Below, in pieces: positions 37,570 through 46,554 of a stretch of DNA of 64,000 nt (positions are counted from its first letter, which is position 1; the number at the start of each line of letters is the position of its first letter). A program made the position numbers and the translations under genes. The stretch is taken from positions 124,001 to 188,000 of the forward strand of contig CAVSMM010000010.1 in NCBI GenBank assembly GCA_963729165.1. Direction: 5' to 3'. The stretch comes from JACCZX01 sp963729165. Its GTDB lineage: Bacteria; Pseudomonadota; Gammaproteobacteria; Burkholderiales; Burkholderiaceae_F. The notes under the pieces were generated by a model that did not search any database, had not been told where the DNA came from, and saw nothing but the letters and a program-made list of their open reading frames with translations.

Positions 37570-39084
37570 TTGGACGCACCCGTCGCCGCTCAGGAAACCG
37601 TTGCAACGCAGGATGGATCGCCGGTCGACCTCGGGTTGCGGTTCGACAACTCGTTTGCGCGACTTCCCGGCGTCTTTTACACCCGATTGCCGCCGGTGCC
37701 ATTGCCGGAGCCGTACCTGGTCGCCTTTTCGAAATCCGCCGGCGAATTGATTGGTATCGGTGACAAGGAAGTGGCGGGCCTAACGGAGGCTCTGGCCGGA
37801 AATCGGCAGATTGCCGGCACCGATCCTCTGGCTGCTGTCTACTCCGGCCATCAGTTCGGTGTGTACGTGCCGCGCCTGGGCGACGGACGTGCCCTGCTGC
37901 TCGGCGAGGCGATCGGGCCGACCGGCGAACACTGGGAGCTGCAGCTCAAGGGTTCAGGCAAGACGCCGTATTCGCGCATGGGCGACGGTCGCGCGGTACT
38001 GCGCTCGTCGATCCGCGAATTTCTGGGCTCCGAAGCTTTGCACCACCTGGGCCTCCCGACGACGCGTGCGCTGGCGGTCATCGGCTCCGATCAACCCGTG
38101 TTTCGGGAAACCGTTGAAACAGCAGCGGTCACGCTGCGCATGTCGCCCACGTTTATCCGCTTCGGTTCGTTCGAATATTTCTATTGGACCCAGCAATACG
38201 ACGCGCTTCGGCAGCTTGCTGACTACGTGATTGCACGGTTCTACCCGGAATGCCGCGCTTCGGAACAACCCTACCTGGCCTTCCTCGAACAAGTCGCCCG
38301 CCGTACCGCGCGCCTGGTAGCGCAGTGGCAAGGGGTCGGATTCAGTCACGGAGTGCTCAACACCGACAACATGTCGATCCTCGGCATCACGATCGACTAC
38401 GGTCCTTTCGGCTTCATGGATGCGTTCGATGGCGGATACATCTGCAATCACAGTGATGTGAACGGCCGTTATGCGTACAACATGCAGCCGCAGATTGCGC
38501 ACTGGAACCTGTACGCGCTCGGGCAGGCTTTGGTAGCGCTGACCGAAGACGTCGACGCTACAAGAGCGGCGATAGATACTTACCTTGCCGAATATGCGCA
38601 GGCGATCGACGCGGTATTCCGCGCGAAGCTCGGGCTCGCCACCAAGCACCCTGACGATGAGTCGTTGATTTCAGCGGTGATGGATTTGCTGCAGGCGACA
38701 CATGCGGATTGGACGATTTTCTGGCGCGCGCTTTCGACTTTACGGGTCGACGGAAATGACAATGTGCGAGATCTGGTCGTCGACCGCGCGGCGTTCGACG
38801 AATGGGCCGGTCGCTATCGCGCGCGGCTCCGCGCGGAGGGCGCCAGCGACAGCGAGCGCGCGCAACGAATGAACCGAGTCAATCCGAAATATATTTTGCG
38901 CAACTACCTGGCAGAAGTGGCGATTCGCCGAGCACGCGGCGATGATGGCGCACGCGATTTCGATGAAGTCGCGCGCCTGCTGAAAGTTCTGCAGCGCCCG
39001 TACGACGAACAGCCCGAGTTTGCGTCGTACGCGCAGGAGCCACCCGACTGGGCCAGAACGCTGGAGCTGTCTTGCTCTTCCTGA
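37570..39084 (+). CDS. selO: Protein adenylyltransferase SelO
   Basis: A 504-residue pseudokinase-fold enzyme that transfers AMP to Ser/Thr/Tyr residues of proteins and is linked to redox stress. Frame fully intact. Diagnostic stretches: YSGHQFGVYVPRLGDGRALLLGE, LQLKGSGKTPYSRMGDGRAVLRSSIRE, HLGLPTTRALAVI, GFSHGVLNTDNMSILG (catalytic loop) and DYGPFGFMDAFD (metal-binding). The C terminus ends SCSS, the site where some homologues carry selenocysteine. The start is TTG at 37570 with GGAG eight bases upstream. Divergent from the acyl-CoA ligase across 136 bases. Confidence 0.93.
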   Translation: MDAPVAAQETVATQDGSPVDLGLRFDNSFARLPGVFYTRLPPVPLPEPYLVAFSKSAGELIGIGDKEVAGLTEALAGNRQIAGTDPLAAVYSGHQFGVYVPRLGDGRALLLGEAIGPTGEHWELQLKGSGKTPYSRMGDGRAVLRSSIREFLGSEALHHLGLPTTRALAVIGSDQPVFRETVETAAVTLRMSPTFIRFGSFEYFYWTQQYDALRQLADYVIARFYPECRASEQPYLAFLEQVARRTARLVAQWQGVGFSHGVLNTDNMSILGITIDYGPFGFMDAFDGGYICNHSDVNGRYAYNMQPQIAHWNLYALGQALVALTEDVDATRAAIDTYLAEYAQAIDAVFRAKLGLATKHPDDESLISAVMDLLQATHADWTIFWRALSTLRVDGNDNVRDLVVDRAAFDEWAGRYRARLRAEGASDSERAQRMNRVNPKYILRNYLAEVAIRRARGDDGARDFDEVARLLKVLQRPYDEQPEFASYAQEPPDWARTLELSCSS

Positions 39085-39092
39085 GGATGACG

Positions 39093-39158
39093 ATGAAAAA
39101 AAACGACGTCAATTCGGCGTCACTCAAGTTCGATTCGCAGAAGATCGCCAAGACGTGA
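39093..39158 (+). pseudogene. msrB: Remnant of methionine-R-sulfoxide reductase MsrB (start joined to C-terminal tail)
   Basis: A 21-codon frame between selO and yciB. It starts MKKND after GAGGATGACG (a normal site for msrB, which starts with such Lys/Asp residues) and continues VNSASLKFDSQKIAKT. The stretch VNSASLKF is the conserved C-terminal end of MsrB, normally preceded by the catalytic (R-Y/F/H-C) cysteine. Neither this cysteine nor the zinc CxxC pairs remain. Its stop overlaps the yciB GTG start, as a full gene would. So some 110 codons are missing in frame from a gene usually found at this place in Burkholderiales. Deletion in the organism or a collapse in assembly cannot be told apart here. 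Confidence 0.7.
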
Positions 39159-39778
39159 AGCTCCTATTCGATCTATTTCCGGTCGCTGCGTTTTTCATCG
39201 CTTACCGAATCGGCAAGAGCTTTCCCGAAGAGTCGGCGGCATTCGTTGCAGCGGCGTTTGGCCCGGTCGCCGCAACCGCAACGTTTCCGGACCTCGTCGC
39301 CGTCATCGTTGCGACGACGATCGCCATCGTGGCGACACTGTTGCAAGTCGGCTGGTTGCTGGCGCGGCGCCAGCAGGTCAAGCCGATGCTTTGGCTCTCA
39401 GCGATTCTGATCGTCGCATTTGGCGGCATGACGATCTGGCTGCAGAACGAGTTGTTCATCAAGTGGAAGCCCAGCTTGCTCTATTGGAGTTTCGCCGCCA
39501 TTCTGATCGGCGGGCGTGTGCTGTTTCGCCGCAACCTGCTGTCCGCTTTGCTGGGTTCCGAACTTCGTCTGCCGCCCGCGATTTGGGATCGCCTGCTGTG
39601 GATGTGGGCCGGGTTTTTCACGTTGCTCGGCGCAATGAATCTGTACGTCGCTTATCAGTACACGACCGAGCAGTGGGTCGACTTCAAGACATTCGGCCTG
39701 ATTGGATTGACGTTTGCCTTTGTCCTTGGCCTCGGCGTTTACCTCGCCCGTCACGTCAAGGAAGTGTCCGATGCCTGA
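39155..39778 (+). CDS. yciB: YciB/IspZ inner-membrane septation protein
   Basis: A 207-residue integral membrane protein, intact. The GTG at 39155 begins the signature KLLFDLFPVAAFFIAYRIG, which contains the conserved F-D-x-x-P motif. Five to six membrane helices follow, with TLLQVGWLLARRQQVKPMLWLS, IWLQNELFIKWKPSLLYW and WVDFKTFGLIGLTFAF as other family landmarks. YciB influences cell-envelope assembly and septation. The frame is open further upstream, but that part overlaps selO and is not credible. Its end overlaps bolA by eight bases. Confidence 0.9.
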   Translation: MKLLFDLFPVAAFFIAYRIGKSFPEESAAFVAAAFGPVAATATFPDLVAVIVATTIAIVATLLQVGWLLARRQQVKPMLWLSAILIVAFGGMTIWLQNELFIKWKPSLLYWSFAAILIGGRVLFRRNLLSALLGSELRLPPAIWDRLLWMWAGFFTLLGAMNLYVAYQYTTEQWVDFKTFGLIGLTFAFVLGLGVYLARHVKEVSDA

Positions 39779-40103
39779 GACGACGATCGACCGGATTCGC
39801 AACCGTCTTGCGCAGCTCGAACCGCTCCTGATCGAGTTGCGCGATGACAGCGCCAGTCACGTCGGCCACGTCGGCGCGGCAAGTGGCGGGGGGCACTATG
39901 AACTGCGGCTGGTGAGCACCCAGTTCACAGGGAAATCGAAGATTGAGCGTCATCGCCTCGTGTATCATCTTCTGGGTGATCTAATGCAGCGCGAAATTCA
40001 TGCGCTCGCGATGAACCTACTGGCTCCTGACGAGGTCGAACGGGCGCCTGTTTCCGGTCCAACCAACGACGACTTTTCACCCAGTCACTCTTCAGGACAC
40101 TAG
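39771..40103 (+). CDS. bolA: BolA family protein
   Basis: A 110-residue BolA/YrbA-type protein. The start MPETTIDRIRNRLAQLEPLLIELRDDSASHVGHVGAASGGGHYELRLVS splits into the conserved helix and the SHVGH-like loop. FTGKSKIERHRLVYHLLGDLM contains the nucleic-acid-like helix-turn and conserved His, and IHALAMNLLAPDE closes the domain. BolA proteins act with monothiol glutaredoxins in Fe-S trafficking. The C-terminal 15 residues are a polar tail. Overlaps the yciB stop and is followed at six bases by ppiC. Confidence 0.9.
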   Translation: MPETTIDRIRNRLAQLEPLLIELRDDSASHVGHVGAASGGGHYELRLVSTQFTGKSKIERHRLVYHLLGDLMQREIHALAMNLLAPDEVERAPVSGPTNDDFSPSHSSGH

Positions 40104-40109
40104 CCTCCT

Positions 40110-40895
40110 ATGGAACGTAGCCGATTGATGCAACGTACTGCCTTTGTCGCGGCCCTCTCGCTGGCGAGCAGTATCGCGATGGCGCAAAACGTCGCTGTCG
40201 TCAACAACAAGCCGATTTCCAAAGCGCGTGAAGACGCGTGGGTCAAAGAACTGACCAAGCAGGGGCAGGCGGATTCGCCTGAGCTGCGCAAGCAAGTCAA
40301 AGAGCGGCTGATACAGAATGAAATTCTGCTGCAGGAAGCCCAACGACGCGGCGTTGCCGAAAAAGCCGATGTGAAGTTCATGCTGGACGTTCAGCGGCAG
40401 AACACACTGATCCAGGCGCTGTTGCGAGACGAGGTCGAGAAGGCTCCGATCACCGACGCGCAGATAAAGGCTGCCTACGAGCAGCAGAGAGCCAAAGTCG
40501 GCAGCAAGGAATACCGCGCCCGGCACATCCTGGTCGAGAAAGAGGACGAGGCGAAATCCATCATTGATCAGTTGAAGAAAGGCGCTAAGTTTGAAGAGCT
40601 AGCGAAGGCGTCGAAAGACACAGGCTCGGCAAAGAACGGCGGTGATCTTGACTGGGCCGCACCGGATTCCTATGTCAAGCCATTCTCCGAAGCGCTGACG
40701 AAGCTGTCGAAGGGCCAGCTCACTGATGCGCCGGTTCAAACCCAGTTTGGCTGGCACGTGATTCGTCTGGATGACGTTCGCGATACTCAGTTTCCTCCGC
40801 TGGAACAGGTCACTCCGCAGATCCGCGAAGGCTTGCAGCAGCAGCGCGTGCAGGCATTCGTCGAGTCACTTCGCAAGAACGCCAAGATTCAGTAG
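40110..40895 (+). CDS. Periplasmic parvulin-type peptidyl-prolyl isomerase
   Basis: A 261-residue exported foldase. Residues 1-25 are a signal peptide ending SSIAMAQ. The N-terminal SurA-like helical part spans to about residue 135, and the parvulin domain follows: YRARHILVEKEDEAKSIIDQL, FEELAKASKDTGSAKNGGDLDW and VQTQFGWHVIRLDDVR, with the catalytic His residues in ARHILV and GWHVI. A charged C-terminal helix completes it. Last gene of the selO-yciB-bolA-ppiC run; a strong terminator follows at 41068. Confidence 0.92.
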   Translation: MERSRLMQRTAFVAALSLASSIAMAQNVAVVNNKPISKAREDAWVKELTKQGQADSPELRKQVKERLIQNEILLQEAQRRGVAEKADVKFMLDVQRQNTLIQALLRDEVEKAPITDAQIKAAYEQQRAKVGSKEYRARHILVEKEDEAKSIIDQLKKGAKFEELAKASKDTGSAKNGGDLDWAAPDSYVKPFSEALTKLSKGQLTDAPVQTQFGWHVIRLDDVRDTQFPPLEQVTPQIREGLQQQRVQAFVESLRKNAKIQ

Positions 40896-41067
40896 TTACC
40901 CGCCCCGGGCATTCTTTGTGCCGCATTGTGGTACGGCGGGGCTACATGGGCGAGGTCGCTGTGGGATAGCCGTATTAGCCCGACGTCCGACGTTCCGTCG
41001 AGCTAAACCGGGTTTCAGCGGGCGCACAAGAGGGAGTCGATGAGCCTTAGATCGTGAACTGACGCAG

Positions 41068-41094
41068 GGCCGCTCGATCGAGCGGCCTTTTTTT
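41068..41094 (+). terminator. Rho-independent terminator after ppiC
   Basis: A perfect 20-base palindrome, GGCCGCTCGA and its complement (41068-41087), is followed by seven T residues (41088-41094). It ends the selO-to-ppiC transcript and lies six bases from the purL stop on the other strand. The 170 bases between the ppiC stop and this hairpin contain no frame I can support as a gene. Confidence 0.85.
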
Positions 41095-41100
41095 GGTCGC

Positions 41101-44100
41101 TCAGCCGACGTAGCGTCGAGCGTTTCTAAAGATTCGCATCCACGGCGAATCTTCGCCCAGCTGCGGCGGTTGCCATGACATTTGAACGGTGCGAAATACG
41201 CGCTCCGGGTGCGGCATCACAATCGTGAAGCGACCATCGTCCGTTGTGAACGCGCATTGCCCGGCGGGCGAGCCGTTTGGATTGTAGGGGTATGCATCTG
41301 TCGGGCGATGTTGCGAGTCCACGTAGCGCATCGCAACGCTTGCGCCGCCTTGCTGAGCGCTGCTGTCAAACACCGCGCGTCCCTCTCCGTGCGCGTTGGC
41401 AACGGGGACGACGCTGCCGGCCATTCCACTAAAAAACAAGGACGTCGACGGCGTGACTTGAACCTGCACCAGCCTTCCTTCGTATTGCTCGGACGCGTTG
41501 CGCTCAAAGCGAGGCCAGTGCTGCGCGCCTGGAATCAATGCCTTCAACCGACTCATCATCTGGCAGCCGTTGCACACACCGAGCGCAAACTTGTCGCCGT
41601 GATTGAAAAACTCGACGAACATCTCCGCCATCTTTGCGTTGTGCAGAATCGTTTTTGCCCAGCCTCCGCCGGCACCGAGCACGTCGCCGTATGAAAAGCC
41701 TCCGCACGCGACCAGGCCCTTGAAGTCACCCAATGACTGACGGCCCTCGATCAGATCCGTCATGTGCACGTCAACCGACGCAAAGCCCGCACGATCGAAC
41801 GCGTACGCCATCTCGGTCTGGCTGTTAACGCCTTGCTCGCGCAAAATGGCGACACGCGGGCGCTGGCGTGTCGCAATGAACGGTGCGGCGATATCGTCGT
41901 TCGGATCGAAGGTGAGCGCCATCGACAAGCCGCGATCGCTCATATCGGTTGCGCGCGCATATTCCTGATCGGCGCAACTCGGATTGTCGCGCAGTCGTGC
42001 GATGCGCCATGAAGTTTCGCTCCACACTTGCTGCAGCTCGCTGCGTGACTTCGACAGCATGGGCTTGGCATCGCACCAGAACTCAATGACGATCACTGCG
42101 GTTCGGTTTGCCGATGATCTGGCTTTGCGGCCCAAGCCCGGCTGCGCGCAACGTGCTCATCACCTGGCTTTTGTCGCGGTCTCTGACCTGAAGCACCGCG
42201 CCGAGCTCTTCGTTGAACAGCACCTTCAAAATCAATTCAGCTCGTCGTACCGCCATCTGCTCGGGGCGGATTTTGAAATCGCCCGAGTCCTGCGCATGGG
42301 GATCGATCGCCAATGCATCGAGATTGACGCTGATGCCAACGTGGCCCGCGAAACTCATCTCGGTAAGCGTTGCGAAGAGTCCGCCGTCCGAGCGGTCGTG
42401 ATACGCCAGCAGTTGACCGTCGCTTTGCAGTTTTCGCACGGCGTTGACAAGCGCCGCGATCTTCGCCGGCTCGTCGACATCGGGCACTTCGTTACCGATC
42501 TGCTGTGTGACCTGCGCCAGAATCGATCCGCCCATTCGATTGCGGCCCGAACCAAGGTCGATCAGTATCAGCAGCGTGTCGTTGTCGGGATTGAGCTGAG
42601 GCGTCAGCGAGCGTCGAACGTCATCGACCGGCGCCGCGGCGCTGGCGATCAACGACACGGGGGCGACGACCGTTTTATCGGTGCCGCCATCGCTCCAAGT
42701 CGTTTTCATCGACAACGAATCTTTGCCCACCGGCACGCTGATGCCGAGCGCCTGACATAGATCGCTGGCAGCGTTGACCGCGTCGAACAGCTTCGCGTCC
42801 TCGCCTTCGGAGCCGCACGCTGCCATCCAATTCGCTGAGATTTTCACGCGCTGCAACTCGACATCGGCGGCCGCGATATTCGTCAGCGCTTCCCCAATTG
42901 CAATACGCGATGCCGCGGCCGAGTCGATCACGGCAAGCGGAGTCCGCTCGCCCATTGCCATCGCCTCGCCTGCGTATCCGTCGAAGCTCAGCAGCGTCAC
43001 GGCGCAGTCGGCGACGGGTACTTGCCATGGACCCACCATCGAGTCGCGCGAATTCATCCCGCCGACCGTTCGATCGCCGATGGTGATCAGAAATCCCTTG
43101 CTCGCCACAGTCGGATGTCTAAGCACGTCGAGCGCGCATTGCTCAAGATCGAGCCCTGCGCCGTCGAACGCCGGCAAGAGCCGCTCGACATGACGCACAT
43201 CGCGATGCATGCGAGGCGGCCTGCCCAGCAGCACATTCATTGGCATGTCCACGGCCTGCGAGCCATCGCCGCGGTCGATCACGAGCTGGCCATCGTCTGC
43301 GATGCGACCGATCACGGCATACGGACAACGCTCGCGGCGCGCCAGCCAATCAAACGCCGTCAGCCGATCGGGCGCGAGCGCCAGTGCGTAGCGTTCCTGC
43401 GACTCGTTGCACCAGATCTCGAGCGGGCTCATGCCGCTCTCCTCGACGGGAATCGCCGCAAGCGCGATACGCGCACCACGCCCGGATTGATCGGCAAGCT
43501 CAGGCATCGCATTCGAGAGTCCACCGGCGCCTACGTCGTGAATCGAGAGAACCGGATTGTGTGTGCCCAATGCCCAGCATCGATCGATCACTTCCTGCGC
43601 CCGCCGTTGCATCTCGGGATTACCGCGCTGCACCGAGTCGAAGTCGAGCTGCTCGGTATTGGCGCCAGCGTCCATGCTCGACGCGGCACCACCCCCCAGA
43701 CCAATGCGCATGCCCGGACCACCCAGCTGAACTAGAAGCGCGCCCGGCGGCAGATCGTGCTTGAGGACTTGATCGTCGCGGATGTTGCCGATGCCGCCGG
43801 CGATCATGATCGGCTTGTGATACCCGTAGCGCCTACCGCCGACGTTTTGCTCGTAGCTGCGAAAGTAGCCAAGCAGATTCGGACGGCCGAACTCGTTGTT
43901 GAACGCTGCCGCCCCAATCGGGCCATCGATCATGATCGACAGCGCGTCGGCGATCCGCGCGGGAAAGCCAAGGTCGCCGGCGGATTGCTGTGCCGAGCGC
44001 GTGACGTCAATGTCGCGCTCCCATGCATGTCGCATGTCGGGAATGCGCAAATGCGACACTGAAAAGCCGCACAAGCCTGCCTTCGGCTTTGCGCCGCGGC

Positions 44101-45105
44101 CGGTTGCACCTTCGTCGCGAATCTCGCCGCCGGCGCCTGTCGACGCACCCGGAAACGGCGATATAGCCGTCGGATGGTTGTGTGTCTCGACTTTGAAGAC
44201 AGTGTGTGTCAGCTCGTCGCGCGCGCCGTAGTCGACGCCAACAGCACCCGCGGCGTGATCGCTGTACGGATAAAAGCGCGCAGCGATGCGGCCTTCGAGC
44301 ACAGCCGAATTGTCGCTATATGCGACCACGGTGCCTTGCGGTGCTGCGCGATGCGTCGCGCGGATCATGTCGAACAGCGTCGCATCCTTGCGCTTGCCGT
44401 CGATGGTCCACGTGGCGTTGAAAATCTTGTGTCGGCAATGCTCGGAGTTGGCCTGCGCAAACATCATCAGCTCGACGTCGGTCGGATCGCGGCGCATCTG
44501 CGTGAACGCGTCGACCAGATATTCGATTTCGTCGGCTGACAGAGCGAGCCCCATTTCGACGTTCGCACGTTCGAGTGCCGACCGTCCGCGCGTCAGCAGC
44601 GGAACAGTTTGCATTGGCTTGCTTTCGAGTTCGCGAAATATCGAGCGCCGGATCAGCGTCGGGGTCGATCACGCTTTCGGTCATTCGATCGTGCAGCACG
44701 GATGCCAGGCGTTCCGCAGCGTCGGCGCTCAGCGTTCGTCGGCCAAGCCCGATCACATACAGCGTGCCGCGCTCAATGCGCCGAACCGCCGTCAGTCCGG
44801 TGTTACGTGCAATGTCGGTTGCCTTGCTCGCCCACGGCGAAATCGTTCCAAGACGCGGAACGACCAGGAACGCAGCACCCTTGGTAGCGGCCTTGGCCGC
44901 ATCACCATAGTCCAGCAACGCATCCAGCCGCGCGCGCTCTGATTCATCGAGCGGCGCGATTGGCGTGAATAAAGTGAACAAAACGGCCGCTCAACGAATC
45001 GGCTGACTTCTCCACCGACCGGATCGCCGCCAGCAATCGCGCGGCTCGAAAAGTCGACAACGCGCTCGGCCCGGTGAGCGCAAAAACCGTACTGGACTGG
45101 GTCAT
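41101..45105 (-). CDS. purL: Phosphoribosylformylglycinamidine synthase PurL (large type), frameshifted
   Basis: Fourth step of purine synthesis: FGAR + Gln + ATP to FGAM. The full span corresponds to about 1,330 residues in one chain. From ATG 45105: VFALTGPSALSTFRAARLLAAI, shift near 44965; PIAPLDESERARLDALLDYGD, shift near 44640; then a long intact part with EIEYLVDAFTQM, MMFAQANSEHCRHKIF, KVETHNHPTAISPFPGASTGAGGEIRDEGATGRG, GGIGNIRDDQVLK and VGKDSLSMKT. A shift near 42095 leads to the glutamine amidotransferase domain: VAILREQGVNSQTEMAYAF, ACGGFSYGDVLGAG, LGVCNGCQMMS (nucleophile Cys) and MPHPERVFR (catalytic His/Glu). Three indels restore the enzyme. Confidence 0.93.
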
Positions 45106-45169
45106 TGAAAGCAAAAGCGCGCGAAGCTCGCGCGTCGTCGTGCGCTTGCCGGGCTGACAAGCGTGCGAA

Positions 45170-45198
45170 ATTATAGCGATGTGAAGTTGCCGGGCGCA
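45170..45198 (-). promoter_or_regulatory. Probable purL promoter
   Basis: On the minus strand a consensus TATAAT (bases 45175-45170) lies 65 bases upstream of the purL ATG. The -35 position 17 bases upstream reads TGCGCC, a poor match, so the promoter may depend on an activator or be weak. I see no clear PurR-type operator palindrome next to it. Confidence 0.45.
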
Positions 45199-45223
45199 GC
45201 AACAGTGCAGCGCTGGACGGTGC

Positions 45224-46468
45224 TTAGGCGACCAGTCGCTGTTCGGCGTGCAGGGTTTGCGCCGCGGACAGCGCGCGCAGAAGCGCAACGTTGCAGTCGA
45301 GCAGCGAGATATCGAGCGCCTCACGCTGTTTTCGGCCCATCACCGGATCGTTGCGTTCAATCGCTTCCGCGAGCGACAGATACGGTGCACAAGGGCCGCT
45401 ACGGTCGACCAATGCGGCAGCGACACTCGGCGCGAGCTGTGCGTGCTGCAGCAGGCGCGGGAACGTGGTCCCGGTCATGCGATCGAGCAATGAGAACGCA
45501 CCGGTCTGAAACAGCGAGTCGCGTAGCTCCGCACCCTCCGCGTTGCAGCTGGCCAGGTGCTCGAGGAACAGTCCGCGGCGCGTGCCTGCGTGCATCAGCG
45601 GCAGTGCGTCTGCACACAACGTCGATACGCGCAGCATGCGCGATAGCCAGCGGGTGAGTTTGGCGTGGCCCAGCACCATCATCGCGCGTTTGACGGAACC
45701 GACCTGCATCGGCACTGCGAATGCGGTCGAGTTGACGAATCGAATCAGCTCGAACGCCAGTGCGGCGTCGCGCTTGATAGCCGATTCGATCAAATCGATG
45801 TCCGCGCGATCGTGCGCCAGGCGCAGCAGCTCAAGTACCGAGTGGTGATTGGGTTGCGGCGGGCGCTCCGTCGTTGGCGGCGCTTCGTCCAAAGGCAGCC
45901 CAACGCTCGCGATCGCGCCGCGTTGATAGGCAGCATTCAGGTCATCAGCTCGGAACGCGCCCGTAATAATGAACGGCATGCGGCGCATCACACCGGGCGG
46001 CGGAGGTGCATTGCTGCCGTCGCTGCGGCGGCGACGGTCTTCTGTGATATGGATCAGCGCGTAACTGAAGCAATCGATCAACGCAGGCGGCAGCGGTACG
46101 TCGGGCCGTCCGCGCAGCGCCATTTTGATTCCTGCCCGGCGGGCCCGCTGCACAAGTCCCTGCGTCGCCGGGTCACGCAGCGCAATTGCCGGGATTTCAA
46201 CGACTGCATTCATCGGTGGCTGCCATTCGAGCAGCGAGTCGTCGAGCTGTGCATCGAGCGGCGCCATCAGCACCAAAGCACGCGACTCCGGCCACAACCC
46301 GTCCAACTGTTGGAGGATCAAACCCACGGGCAGTCGGTCACTCGGCTTTACCGCGAGCATCGTCAGCCGCGTGCCGAACGTGCGCCGCTCGCGATCGACG
46401 AGCGGCGAGTAGCTCATCGACAGCGAGCCCAAAATCGAGGTAAGACCGACGCGGTCCGGCGCATTCAT
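45224..46468 (-). CDS. HDOD-domain signalling protein with degenerate EAL-like N terminus
   Basis: A 414-residue soluble protein, intact. Its layout is that of YuxH/CdgJ-like proteins: an N-terminal EAL-like module to about residue 200 in which the catalytic ExLxR and metal ligands are absent, and a C-terminal HDOD domain from about residue 205. HDOD landmarks are LLRLAHDRADIDLIESAIKRDAALAFELIRFVNSTAF, VGSVKRAMMVLGHAKLTRWL and LFQTGAFSLLDRMTG. Such proteins are thought to relay signals rather than cut c-di-GMP. It lies 118 bases downstream of the purL start region on the same strand, so it could be transcribed ahead of purL. Start ATG at 46468. Confidence 0.8.
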   Translation of the reverse strand: MNAPDRVGLTSILGSLSMSYSPLVDRERRTFGTRLTMLAVKPSDRLPVGLILQQLDGLWPESRALVLMAPLDAQLDDSLLEWQPPMNAVVEIPAIALRDPATQGLVQRARRAGIKMALRGRPDVPLPPALIDCFSYALIHITEDRRRRSDGSNAPPPPGVMRRMPFIITGAFRADDLNAAYQRGAIASVGLPLDEAPPTTERPPQPNHHSVLELLRLAHDRADIDLIESAIKRDAALAFELIRFVNSTAFAVPMQVGSVKRAMMVLGHAKLTRWLSRMLRVSTLCADALPLMHAGTRRGLFLEHLASCNAEGAELRDSLFQTGAFSLLDRMTGTTFPRLLQHAQLAPSVAAALVDRSGPCAPYLSLAEAIERNDPVMGRKQREALDISLLDCNVALLRALSAAQTLHAEQRLVA

Positions 46469-46554
46469 GCAGCGAATTATTTCTGCACGCCCCGAGTGAG
46501 CGTAGGCAGAATTTCACCGAGCCGGCGCAGGCTATTTGCCGAGTTCTGTTTCCT

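Noticed and set aside
39020..39154. N-terminal extension of YciB
   Set aside because: It overlaps selO and the msrB relic in another frame; family members start at the FDLFP segment, here with GTG at 39155.
40896..41067. Possible small RNA or short gene between ppiC and its terminator
   Set aside because: Only weak inverted repeats and no promoter-like or coding signal; it can be the 3' untranslated part of the ppiC transcript.
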